Shown here piece after piece: positions 11,857-23,110 of a stretch of 64,000 nucleotides of DNA; position 1 is the first letter of the stretch; each line of letters starts with the position of its first letter. The translations under genes and the position numbers were made by a program. Source of the DNA: Hawksworthiomyces lignivorus (lineage: Eukaryota; Ascomycota; Sordariomycetes; Ophiostomatales; Ophiostomataceae); the NCBI GenBank assembly GCA_002917075.1, contig NTMA01000001.1, positions 1,262,064 through 1,326,063 on the forward strand, written 5' to 3'. The notes below the pieces were generated by a model that searched no databases, was not told the origin of the DNA, and was given only the letters and a program-made list of their open reading frames with translations.

Positions 11857-13167
11857 ATGGCACTGCTCCAGTTTACGGACGAAGATATCGTCTCTACAAA
11901 AATCATACAACAGTTGTCGCAGACTCCATATGCTTGCTCTTCATTATCGCAATTAGCTACTAGGCCTGGTAACTTTGTTTATCGAGGCATCTTAAAAAAT
12001 TCAATTCTTTTCCAAGACAGAGTCGCAGCTAAGAGCATCATAATCAAACATTCCACTGTCTCTACGTCTAATAGTTCCCCGATTGACATGGTAAGCTTTG
12101 TGGCTATGTTTCCTCTTTGTTAATAGAGTTTTTTCTTTTAAAGTACGAGTGGTATGCAGCAGCAGAGTGTTAATTTCCGTATTCTTACTAGACTTTTGAA
12201 GAATTGTTACTCAATTCAATCGCCAAGTTCTCGCCTACTGTTGACCCAACTACTATAATTAAGACACCACATCTTTACCTACATAATCGCGAAAAAAATA
12301 CGTTGGTATTAGAAGATTTCTATAATACTAATGGGTTCAAGTCAATATTAATCTCACCTAATGTTGATAAACTTCTCCCGCAGCATAGTCCGGCTGCTAT
12401 TGGCCGCTCGTTGGGGGTTTGGCTTCATTCCTTCCATTCGTGGGCTTCGGAGCCTGAGCAAATGGTTCTCCAGACGCAAATCTTTCAGAATGACTCGACG
12501 CGAAAAATAAAGTATCTTTTCACATATAATGGTTTTCTCAGAGTACTTGAAAACTACCCTGAACTCCTGGGTGATTATAAGATAATCTTGGAAGCTGTCC
12601 GAGAAGCTGCTGAAAAAGAGTTTGAAAAACCATTAATGAAGCAAGATGAAAATTGGGGGCTTATACACGGGGATTTCTGGTCAGGAAAGTACGTTTTAAG
12701 TTCTATATTCTTCCATATTACGTTAATTATGTTAATTTCCTGATCCTAGCATTTTACTACCGACCACAGGGTGGCAAGAACCATTATCACCACAGAGAGT
12801 TAACCAACTCTTCATTATCGACTGGGAGTTCATTCAAGTCGGCCACCGATCTAGCGATCTTGGACAAATTATCGGCGATCTTTATGAGCGGAAAATATAC
12901 AATAATCTTGATATTGCCATGTCAGTTATGGACGGAGTCATTGACGGTTATGGCGTATTAAACGATGATATGGCTTTTAGGACGGTTATTTATGTAGGCG
13001 TTCATTTGATTAACTGGTATAATAGACGCCCCCAAAAAGGTCCAAGGATAGTTCCTCCAGAGAGGATTGTAGCCGGCTTAACGACCGGGAGAGATTTCAT
13101 TGTACAAGGATGGAAAAGGAACAAATCTTTTTTTGAGGACACTGTACTAGCATCACTATTTAAATAG
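11857..13167 (+). CDS. APH-family small-molecule phosphotransferase
   Basis: Three exons, 11857-12090, 12192-12688 and 12750-13167, joined through GTAAGC..TAG (101 nt) and GTACGT..TAG (61 nt) introns; phases agree and give 382 aa. The first ATG (CACAATGG) is used because it begins at the expected place before the family's FVYRG motif. The kinase-like fold shows LVLEDF in the N-lobe, the Brenner motif HGDFWSGN (residues 237-244; Asp as catalytic base, Asn as metal ligand) and IIDWE (266-270; metal-binding Asp) followed by DLGQ. This is the fungal branch of the aminoglycoside/choline phosphotransferase superfamily; the real substrate is unknown. Codon use is AT-rich but all key residues are present. 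The first intron is slightly long and a tiny extra exon inside it cannot be excluded. Confidence 0.8.
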
Positions 13168-14469
13168 ATATGAAGAAAGTGCTTTCTGCTGTTTCTGATT
13201 GAATAATGTTAATAATTATTGTATCAAATATTATTCGAGTCCAGTTTCCTAAGGCTTTCTGTTTAGTTGACTTCTTATACTGGCCTCTAGTCGATGCGTG
13301 TTAATATTAAGATCAAAGCAGGCTAACTGGAGCAGAAACAGATATGGCCAAAAAAAAAAAAGCCTGGCGTAAAAAGGCAAGTATAAATGAATACGTCTGA
13401 CATCCGTGAATTAAACATGAAAAAGACGTTTACCGAAACAAGAAAAGGGTAGGGAAAATATGTGCTAACTGCGGACGGAATATTTGCAAGACAGTCGTTC
13501 GGCCCATTTGGGGCATTGTCTTTCATTCCACGTCGTGGTAAAAGAACGGCCGAGAATAGCGGACTGATTTTTAAACAACGAAGAGCACAATATCGCTGTT
13601 TAACTCATGTGTAAAGCGTGTATTATGCCCATAGAGAATTGGCGGTCATTTTACTTTTCAGCTACGGTGTTTAAGATGGCAAGCGACAACCTCCGTGCCA
13701 TGGACGCAATGCTGCCACAACACAAAATACGGCCATTGAAAGAATTACGATAAGATTGAAACATGCTACCACAGGATATCTCAAGATTAAGACATGTGAG
13801 GGCTAGCAGTTCTTGTAAAACTACTTAAAGTACAAGTGTCAAAACAACGCGGCCTTCAACTATGAACTTATCACGCGGTTGGCGTAATACCGTATGATCA
13901 ATTAAGTGCAGAGAGACTTTCGGCGAGTTGATTGTCTTGTATTTATCAATTTATTTATCAATTATATTCTAACCCATCACCTACCGAAGACTTACAGACC
14001 CCATAGAGACATCATTGCGTCCTATTTATTTCCATATCCTACTTTCATGTTCAACATGTACCTGGTGTGAATTCTTGATATCAGCCAACACGATAGGAGT
14101 TAACACGAAACAATAGGGAACTAAAAGAAAGAGGAGGAAAAACTGTTGCCGCTTCAGTTCAAAGCGGCAACGTTGATATTTTTGCTTGTCGGAGAAAAGG
14201 CCGATAGGCGGATAGTTAGCGGCAGCTAGCAGCATCAACTAACCCTACACGATATGTCCGGCCCCGGACTGGCGCTGTTGGACACGCAACAGCAATTGAG
14301 AATTGTATTGCTGTTCAGGACCTGGACTAATTCTGTTTTTGCAATGTACCATAGTTGGAAAACACACATTTCCTTTTATAAATACGTCATCTGAAGCTCT
14401 AAGTACTAGATGTCACACATCTAATGCGATGCATACCTATCCAACTTCCCTGTCCATCACAGCATTATC
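13168..14469. other. Intergenic, no gene seen
   Basis: AT-rich stretch with an A-run at about 13350-13361. No open frame shows recognisable motifs. The right end leads into the dead DapA-family fragment. Confidence 0.5.
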
Positions 14470-14739
14470 ATGGGTGTCAAGATCTTAGAAGCAAAGACAA
14501 AGCCGTTGCCGGATGGCGTGTACACACCAGTTATCACAATTTACGATGACACCCTCGCACAGAACGTCGACCTGGATGCCATGTACAGGCATGCCTAGCA
14601 CCTTGTGAAGAGCGGCATGCACGGGTTGGTATACCTTGGCACAAATGGCGAGATGGGTTACATGATATGGAGCCCAATACTATAATGCATAATCGAGACG
14701 TGCACTAGAACCATATACTCTGATAACGACTTGTGATCT
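14470..14739 (+). pseudogene. Dihydrodipicolinate-synthase-family (DapA) fragment
   Basis: From an ATG at 14470 the frame reads MGVKILEAK, then GVYTPVITIYDDT, LDLDAM-like and HGLVYLGTNGEMG: the N-terminal strands of a class I aldolase of the DapA/hydroxyoxoglutarate-aldolase type, including the GTNGE turn. The frame is interrupted by TAG at 14596, TAA at 14683 and a TGA near 14737, yet the sequence between them still aligns in the same frame. The first two are what C-to-T change at glutamine codons would give. The catalytic lysine and the rest of the barrel are missing. It is a dead, truncated gene copy. Confidence 0.7.
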
Positions 14740-14819
14740 CAACAGTTCTTGACAACATCTGTATTGGAAGCTCATACGTTCTTAGCCAAAAAAGATATGC
14801 AGCACAGTCACGTGGGAGT

Positions 14820-17218
14820 TTATACTACTACGAACCCCCACCCGCCTCCGTTATCTGGCTCGAGCTCTTGAAATAGAACCTGCTTCTTTCGCACTGGTGC
14901 CGGCATGGGCACGCTGCCTCGGCGCCCGTAGTGATTCGCGTCGATGAGGTGCGTATGTTGCGTAGCTGATGCCGTAGATGAGAAGCTTTTGTCCACGCGC
15001 ACACGATTGCATGCAAAGGCAACGAGGCCCATGGTGTTTGCTACCAAACCGGCCACCAGCGCTGCGCCGTAGGCAGCTAGTAGTGTTGGTGCGTGGAAGG
15101 CATAGCGTTCTACAGATTCGAAAATGGTGACGTTGTTGAGAACCAATGGGCTAGCACAAAGACTTATTAGCTATATATATTCGAACCAAATGGTATTCGT
15201 CTTGATACTCACCCGAGCAGATCGTCGTTCATTAGACTAATGGTCAAGTTCGCTGATAGAGCTGGCAGTAGTATATCAAAGCTCTGACCGTTATCGGCAA
15301 ACCAAATGTCGCGTAGGCGCTGTGGCGAATTTGGCTGCCAGGTGTCGTTGTCGAAGAGCCAATCCACAGCGAAGAAGCAATTGAGGTCGGCTGAACCAAG
15401 TAGGGGCGTATTTTCAATGTTGCTACTAATAATGTTGAAGGAGTATGACGGCGTACCATTTGTAGCATTCTGGACATACAGGCCCAGCGACCCCGATAAC
15501 AAGGTCGTAAAACTCCACATGTACGCCGAGTATGACAGCATGCCGGGGACGCCGCTCTTGGTCGTGTCGGTGATCTCATCTGGGTATGGAACTGGAACAT
15601 TGGCTGCTTGGCTGGAGGCGAGATCGGCATTGCTGTAGTCGATGATCATTTGACCGTTCATGTACGTTACATTGAGATTGTACGACGCATTATACAGTCG
15701 GCACACGCGGTACTCTGTGAGGGGGCACCGCGGAAACGGCTCCATCGTCCAACCGGCGCTGCTGTTGTGTTTGAACGATAGCCAAAGCTCATTAGACGAC
15801 CGGGCCGCGTCGACATCGCGCGTGTTGGCCTGGCCCCAGCGACCGGCGGCTGCAGCTGCGCTGCTTAAGTCAGGCACGTAGGCAAAGTAGCCGTTGTAGA
15901 TTTCCGTGGTAGTAGTTCTGCTGTTACCAACAGCTGTGGCCGCCGAGGCAGCAGCAGCGTCAATGAGCGCTGCGACCGTACTGTTGGCCGTCTCGCATCC
16001 AACGTATGGACCGTAAAAGTTCACGGTGTATGTGGCATTCACAGCTGATCCGGGTGTGCTGCTCATGGCCAAGATCTCACCCGTAGCTCCTGTCGCGACG
16101 GAAAGTCTGGTCAGAATCGTGCGCGGTCCGCCAAAGACCATGGCGGTGGCATCGCTGCTGGCCATAGACGTGGATGTCGTGGTATCATCGTTATCGCCAC
16201 CGTCGGCTGACGGATTATTAGCCGCACGTGAAACTTGGAAGTAACCGGATTGCGAGATATTGTCGTGACCCATGTCGAGACAGGGTACAGGCAAGATATG
16301 GGTAACCGCTTGCTGGCCTTGCATGACATAGAGCGTGCCGGGCGTGATCATGGTCGTTGGAATAGTCAAGAGACTGGTGGTGAGTACATACACAGAGAGT
16401 GAGAGAACGAAAAGGACAGCCTCTGAGGGGTAACGTACGCCAGGACCACAGCCAAGACGAGTACGTCTGGTAGCACGCGGTACATATCGTGACTAAAGAG
16501 GAAGACGAACGATGACGATGCACTGTAAGCGGCATCGAGGCACTTAACCGTGACGGCACGGTGGCGCAGGCAGCGAAACAGCCACTGCGTCATAGCGACA
16601 TCGACCGATACGACCAGCGACATTTGCACAACGTAGGGAATGAAATTGGCGATGCTGTGGCTTGTTAGATTTAGACTTGCTACAGCAATAGAATAAGAAA
16701 AATAGGAGAATAAAAAAAAAACAGCAATGATATGCTCACAATCGTGTCTTTTGCTGGTCTACAAGGTTACCCACTACGCGGCCGGACACCATGGAAAGGA
16801 AAGCATAGTTGGCAGCCGCAGCCATCAGCGCCAGCAAAAAGGCACCGACCATAGCCCGGCGAGTCACAACGTGGAAGCCGCCATCCTCGCCCTTCCTCTG
16901 AGTCCGGCGGAGCCATGTGGGGCGGATCGTTGGCGGACCTCGGGGGTCGTGCTTTTTATTAGCGTTATCGTCTATCGTAGCAAAATGCACAGAATGCTGG
17001 GGTGGAGACGACGTTGTCTTGGGTGTGCCGCTGTCTGCGGCAAGAGGGGCGGGGATTTTTTCAGTGTGTCGAGCGTGGGTGTTCTCTGAGCTTATGTTCT
17101 TTTGGGTTGGCTGTGTGCCTGGTGAGGTGCTGCTAATATCAAGACGACACCCAGGCGACGAATCCACTGTGGTGCCGAAAGGATCTGAAAACACTACAGA
17201 CGGATTTGTGGAATCCAT
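14820..17218 (-). CDS. Large fungal integral membrane protein, unknown function
   Basis: Four exons: 16740-17218, 16439-16675, 15213-16373 and 14820-15150. All donors are GTGAGY or GTACGT and all phases agree, giving 735 aa. The N-terminal about 115 residues are Ser/Pro/Thr-rich and probably cytosolic. A membrane segment follows (MVGAFLLALMAAA, about 122-143), then two or more further hydrophobic stretches, a long region with many N-glycosylation sequons (NAT, NLT, NSS, NVT) that should face outside, a last membrane segment and a short basic tail. This architecture matches a fungal family often carried in databases as formylmethionine-deformylase-like, a name with no functional support that I know of. 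The acceptor of the second exon (AAG at 16676-16678) was chosen because it alone keeps phase with the GTGAGC donor. Confidence 0.7.
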
Positions 17219-18826
17219 AGCAACGAGGTAGATAGCAAATGTATACACATATATATATAGATTTATATAGTTTATTGATTTCTACGTACACCATAAAGTT
17301 CTTTCATATTTTTCTATCGCTCATTTTTGTCTGAGGAGCGAATGTCCCGAATTTGTACTCAACTTGAGAATTCAGCCCCATCCCTTTTCGTTCTTGTCTC
17401 CCTGCACTGTTCTGGAAACAGCTCTGCTGTCTTCACTTTGGCGCCCAAAAGATACAAACTTACGAAGAATACGAGAGAAGACAGAGCGCTGCTATTGGAC
17501 GTATGATAATGGGCGCCCTTTATCGTACGTCGAAGTCCCCTGTAACAATGTCAAGTCATAAATTTTGAACGAATCATTGCCGCTTAGCTTTCGAGGGGCG
17601 TCAATTTCTAGGCACATAGGCAGCCGCTAAACGTAAAATAGGTAGCGTAAGGCTGTGTAGCTTGGAGTATGCTCGGTGAGACGGTTTTGGTCAAATTAAA
17701 AATAAAAATTTATGATACACCCCGCTCTTCTATCTAGGTACTTTATTCGTTAAATTAACAATTTTCTGTAGATAACAAAGCGAAAGAGTTTGAATTTGGA
17801 GGACATTTATCCGGCGAAGTAGTAATGTTTGAAGTCTACTGGGAAAGCATAAAGATAATGAGGCTGTCGAAAACGAGGCCCCCGGAGCTTTCAGGCTGAG
17901 GCAGCAAAGTTAGCCCCCATTTCCTAAACACAAAGCCCACCAAATAGTACTAGATATATAAAAACCCTGTTGAGGAGTAATTATATAATACCATGCCTGT
18001 AGGTTGATACCGTATGCCTACCACTTGGATACCCGTGGCTCTACACTGTATATAGCACTACATAGAGAGGGCTCCTCGCCTTGACTCCCTCTGGGATATC
18101 CCTTTTGGCCTCTTCTAATATATGGCTCTACGGTGATCTGGCTGTAATAGTAACAAGTGCGATAAGTATAGTAGCAAGCGGCAGCGACAACACAACAGCA
18201 AGCATAGTCACGGCGGGTCTTGGCAGATAGTGGTGATGGCCGGCTTAGTTGGCGCGGGTTACCTTTTGGCCGTATAGATGTGAAAACGCAAGACTGTTTA
18301 AGAAGGTTATAGCACGGCAGACATATCAGCGATTAATATTCTTGGCAATTTCACCAGCTTAGCTTAAAACTCTCAGTTAATTTATGTTTATCCATACCAT
18401 AAATTCGGGTGAAATTTGATGCAGCATTGCGAAATTATAAGCCGAAATGGGGAGGCTCTGCTCTAGTCCTCTTTAGCAGGTGTGCATTAATCCCAGGTCT
18501 GAAACAAGAGCCAGTTTGTGATTGGAACTTCATGGCTAGAAGCACCCAAGGTCAGTATTGTATTGGTTAAGTAGGTTAAAAAAAGAACTTTCCGCTGTAC
18601 GATTCGATTTCATTTAACCTACTAGCGAGAAAACCTGAATGTAGAGTAATATCCACATGTAGCTAACTAATGGGCAAACATTCCACCAACGGCTTCAAAT
18701 AACGAAGCAGCGATGTAAAAAATATTGATTGTCACAGCCAAATCGCCCTATCTGTATGTGGAAGAAAATATGAGATCTAAAATTTTAAGCTCTAGATCAA
18801 TTCTATGCATAAATCTTAATGCCAAC
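17219..18826. other. Intergenic, AT-rich
   Basis: Upstream region of the membrane-protein gene on its left side, then AT-rich sequence with no supported gene. It holds the family 2 repeat copy at 17965-18120. Confidence 0.5.
17965..18120 (+). repeat. Dispersed repeat, family 2, plus copy
   Basis: Inverted partner of the copy at 2242-2400. The best-kept blocks are CTGTATATAGCACTA and AGAGAGGGCTCCTC, then GGCCTCTTCTAAT at the right end. No coding content and no clear terminal repeats at this resolution. Confidence 0.65.
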
Positions 18827-19042
18827 CTAAAGACGCACTATCTCGGGAGGAAGATCTTCTTCGGTGATGTCTAATACCGCCTTCACTGCAGCGTAGCTGG
18901 CATACATGATCATAAGACCCATGCGCATCATGATAAATTTTACGTTAGACTTTTTAAGAATGAGATTACTTTGTAACTCGCTACATATCTCATGAACCAG
19001 GGAACGTGTCTTGCCACGACCAAAAAAACCAAAGACACCCAC
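18827..19042 (-). other. Short open frame, possible gene remnant
   Basis: A 71-residue minus-strand frame with GRGKTRSLVHEICSEL near the start and an acidic end (ITEEDLPPEIVRL). Its amino-acid make-up is more protein-like than the neighbouring chance frames, but I recognise no family, and the start abuts the family 1 repeat. It may be the tail of a gene destroyed by that insertion. Confidence 0.2.
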
Positions 19043-19059
19043 CTGCGTATATACTGAGT

Positions 19060-19540
19060 CGTAGCGATGGGACCCCCTGCGCAGTGACGAAGAGGTGGAG
19101 GATTTTGCTCTCTGGAGCTATTCTGCCATCTCTCACCGCCCTGGGGCATACAAAAGGGGGTGCAGACTTTTTGCTCCTTTCACGAAATAGATTAGGCAGG
19201 CACCTAAATACAGATTTTCTGAACATATACGGCTTCCGATCAGAGTTAGGGCTATTTGTGAGAACAAAAACGAAGTTAATTGGTTGCGAATTGGTCGAGA
19301 TTTAAAAAGGCCCCTGGCCGGAGGCCAGAGGCCGACCCGGCCCTAAGGTTACTGCAGTCACAACACATAACTTAGTCAACCTCGCAGCAAGGGAGACGAT
19401 TTCTTGCACTCCTTGGAGCATGAAGGTTAAGCACCTCTCTGGTCAGCCTCTACAAGGCTGCGCAGGGAGTTCAGCTGTGTCGTGGAAGTCTTGGTAGTTA
19501 GGTAGAGTCGAGGGGTCAGCCCGCCTCGCTCTCAATACAA
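19060..19540 (+). repeat. Dispersed repeat, family 1, copy B
   Basis: Second copy of the repeat at 4731-5175, same orientation. The central block GGCCGGAGGCCAGAGGCC is nearly palindromic here and is GGCCACAGTCCAGAGGCC in copy A. It ends near AGGGGTCAGCCCGCCTCGCT. No intact frame. Confidence 0.7.
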
Positions 19541-20644
19541 GAGGAAAATATTGCTAAACCGATGTCTCATTGGTGATCTGCCATGCTGGTAGCTGCTTCC
19601 ATGTTGAGAGTCTTGGCATTTACGGGATTAGTACAATCCAGGAATGAACATAAAGACAACAATACCGTTGTCTAAAGGATCCTGTGAAAGGTTCAGTATC
19701 CGACGGGTTACTCAGTAGGGACTATCGTGTCCCTACCCTGTGTCTGGTATGCAGCACTCCGTGGGGCCAGCCTCTGCTCCTCTTGGGTGGTAGAACCTCC
19801 GTGCTCGGAAGAGGCAATGAATAGATCACACTCCGCTTCTCAACATCTTCCGTCCGTAGCAAGTCTGGGTTTGTTATTGAGACGGTGGTTGTCTCTCTCC
19901 GTTATTATGCATTTTTCTACAATAGTATCAATTGCGGCTAGGAAGATGTCTAATCCTGATTTATATTTATTATTGCATGGAGTTATATGGAATAGGAGAC
20001 ATGGCAGACGGAATAAATTTATAGCCGTAAAGAAATATAAGCGGCGATACTTTCGGCGGAACAGCAAACATTGAATGCTACCGTCTTATACCTTTCACCA
20101 GGCAATATTCCAGAACAGCGCTGAAAATCGACCCCACCGTACTTCACTATGTAACTCTAGCACGCCGGTTATTTCATGGCGATGATCTCTTTTCGCATAC
20201 GAAAAATCCTAATCTGGCATTCTCTGTTTTTGAAGACACGTCTAAAGTTATTGAAATATGTGCATACCATAGGTTTCCTTGTCTTTAATATTAGTACAAG
20301 AGATTCATGTGCTCGCTGGCCGACCTAAAGTAGCAAGAATAGCTGCCTTTTTTGAGTATTGGCATGTGCACCGGCATCGGCCAGCCGTTGCTAGAACCAA
20401 GCGGGTCTTCCCCGCAGAATCCCACAGCCTCCAAGAGAGAAGGGACTAATAACTGGGGCTTGTAAAGACTCCGTACTATTGCCGTGTGAAGAGTTCTCGC
20501 AGTAATTGGACGACTGACGAAACGACCTACGACTATTTAAGGGTCTCTCTACATGGGAGATGGTTTCTACAGCTTTACCCTCTCACATAGAAGTCAATAT
20601 ACAAATACTGACTCTTATAATCACCCTCCGTGCTTCTGCTAGAA
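19541..20644. other. Intergenic and promoter of the Dal5-like transporter
   Basis: Open frames at about 19730-20070 exist on both strands but neither shows a domain. The last about 200 bases are the promoter and leader of the transporter gene that starts at 20645. Confidence 0.45.
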
Positions 20645-22260
20645 ATGGCTGATACCCCTTCTATCAAAACATCGCAAGTAGCCGAGCCACGATGGATGGA
20701 AGATCCTGAGAATGGCAAACCTAAAGAGGTATTGAAGGAACCTTATATCTAATTTTCTCGTGTTTCTTGATACATTGAACTTATTCGTCATAGGCAATAG
20801 AAATCGACAATATTGGGCGGACATCCATCCAATCCAGGATTTCTAAGGCGGAGAGGCAGCTGAGGTGGAAGCAAGATATTCGAATTGTTCCGCTCTCTGC
20901 ATCTATATATTTTCTTTGCTCCCTCGATCGCTCTAATATTGGAAATGCGAAGATAATGAATAGTGCGACAAAAAATGATCTTCTTTCCGAGACTGGCATG
21001 ACAAATTACGATTACACAATAGCCTTGATGATATTTCTTGTGGCTTACGGGATCTTCGAAGCACCTTCAAATATACTACTAAAAAAGTTTCGACCTTCAA
21101 GATGGATTGCGTTCCTTATGTTAGCCTGGGGCGCTCTGTGTATGGGTTTAGGCGGAGCACATAATTACGCTACGGTGACAGTCCTCCGATTTCTGCTCGG
21201 TGTTTTCGAGGCTGGCTTGTTTCCTGGCCTTGTCTACTACCTGACATTTTGGTACAAGACCGATGAGAGGAGTATCCGCATTGCATTTATCCTTGCTAGT
21301 GCGACATTGGCCGGTGCATTCGGTGGCGCCATTGCCTACGGCGTTGGCCACATGAATCAGGTGCATGGTCTGTCAGCATGGCGCTGGTTATTCATCATCG
21401 AAGGAGCTCCTTCATGCGCCTCAGCCATTTTAGTTTACTTGATATTACCAGACTTTCCAGAATTAGCCCAATGGCTAACAGAAGACGAGAAAGCACTTGC
21501 TGCTGAGCGACTTAAAACTGAAGGAAGCAAAGGACATCATAAATCGATGACATGGGCTGATGCAAAAACTACTCTGCTTGAGTGGCGACTTTATGCCCAC
21601 TATATCGTTTACTTTGGCATCTCAACACCATTTAGTTCCTTGTCTCTCTTCACACCCTCTCTGACCGCTGGCTTAGGATATGAAGATCTGAGAGCTCAGC
21701 TAATGACTGTTCCACCTTATGCAGTTGCATACGGTAAGTTTATCCCTACTCTAATATGAAAAAATAACTCAATTCTAATGGAGGTGGATCAAGTTGTACA
21801 AATATTGACGTCCTGGTCTGCGGATCACTTTAACGCACGTGGATATCATTCTGCAGCACTCGCTACTGTCGGCGCCATCGGATTCGTTGCCTCGGCTGCG
21901 CTCCCTGCTGATGCGTACCGTTCCCGTTACGGTTGCCTTATAGTTGCCGCGTCGGGAGCTTTTGCGTGCATACCCCCCCTTCTCGGGTGGCTGTCCTCTA
22001 CCATATTCACTACCGCATCAATTGGCCTGGCTCTGGCGCTCAATATTGGACTTGGTGGAGCACCAGGGCAGATTGTCGGCGTCTATATCTACAAGTCAAC
22101 AGAAGCTACGAAAGGATACCCGACTGGACATTGGACAAATGCTGCCTTATTATTTATGGTGGCAGTTGGATCGTTATGCTTGAGAGTGTATTATGGATGG
22201 AGGAATAAGAAGTTGCTGCAGGAAAGCGATCATGATCATGTCAGATTGTTCAAATACTAG
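20645..22260 (+). CDS. MFS anion:cation symporter (Dal5-like transporter)
   Basis: Three exons, 20645-20728, 20794-21733 and 21794-22260, with GTATTG..TAG (65 nt) and GTAAGT..AAG (60 nt) introns; phases agree, giving 496 aa, the normal length. The family signature SLDRSNIGNA opens the first membrane helix, followed by the typical helices, RFLLGVFEAGLFPG and the cytosolic loop, then a C-half with SWSADHFNARG, PPLLGWLSS and GYPTGHWTNAA. Members take up allantoate, nicotinate, vitamins or other small organic anions at the plasma membrane. The frame is intact although the five genes to the right are all broken, so it may still work. It heads the decayed island and probably imported the substrate of that pathway. 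Confidence 0.88.
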
Positions 22261-23110
22261 ATGCAAAAGTTACCCTATGGCTTCGATATCGCAGCTTTGG
22301 TCAAATCGCATAATTTTTGTCTTCAATCACTTAAATAAGTCTAATACAAAGGGTATGCTGAAGCAAGGGTCATTTTCACCAGCATTGACCTACAAAGAGC
22401 CATCTCACATACACAGCCTGCAGATTTAGGCGTGACCGCGCGCATCGATCATTTGGATTCCAGCTTCTTGGGCAAATGTAGACCCAGTAGAGGTATACCT
22501 ATGTAATAGGAAACTGCAAGAGGTTCATGGCAAGCTGTTATAAGCTATCAGACCCTGGTATAGCAAAGAATATTTTCATCTTTATCAAAACTCCGAGCAT
22601 GAAATTATTATGTTGTTTTTCATTTGCTATTTAACGTTAAACGTTGAGGTCGGGAAATAAGGAGCATTAAATCGACACTAATTCTTGGCAGTCAACCACG
22701 GCAGTCGTCCACGGCAGTTCTACCACTCGTCGAGACAAATGTTACGATCTACATAGACTTTGAAGAGATTAGCCAGTTGTGGCCTCCAAGGTGGATCCTA
22801 GAGAGTGCAGACAGGGTACTTCTGAGATGTTAGCACTAGTGTAATGCCATCGGCTGGACCTTACATCCGATTATCCTTCAATTACAACAATAGATCCTGA
22901 CTTGACACCAGTCTCTCGCTTAAATTACTGCTGGTCCTTGACCCCGCTCTGCGCGAAGCCACTTTCTCATAGGCGATTGTTAAAGCTTTAAGTTGATAGG
23001 TCTTTTTACATTCTCCGTATCTCTCGTTGGACTGAAGTGTATAACAGCTTATAAGTTTAGTAAAATATACAATACTCGCATAGAATTCAATATCAAGATC
23101 GACTTCATTA
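22261..23110. other. Intergenic, AT-rich
   Basis: Separates the transporter from the decayed regulator gene. There is a short duplicated phrase, CCACGGCAGT, at about 22696-22715. No gene seen. Confidence 0.5.

Noticed and set aside
16085..16100. Cluster motif TCGCGACGG inside the membrane-protein gene
   Set aside because: Lies within coding sequence 30 kb from the cluster; a chance match in GC-rich codons. It shows the 9-mer is not unique.
19727..20074. Open frames on both strands
   Set aside because: Both open over the same bases, no recognisable domain, adjacent to a repeat; not called as a gene.
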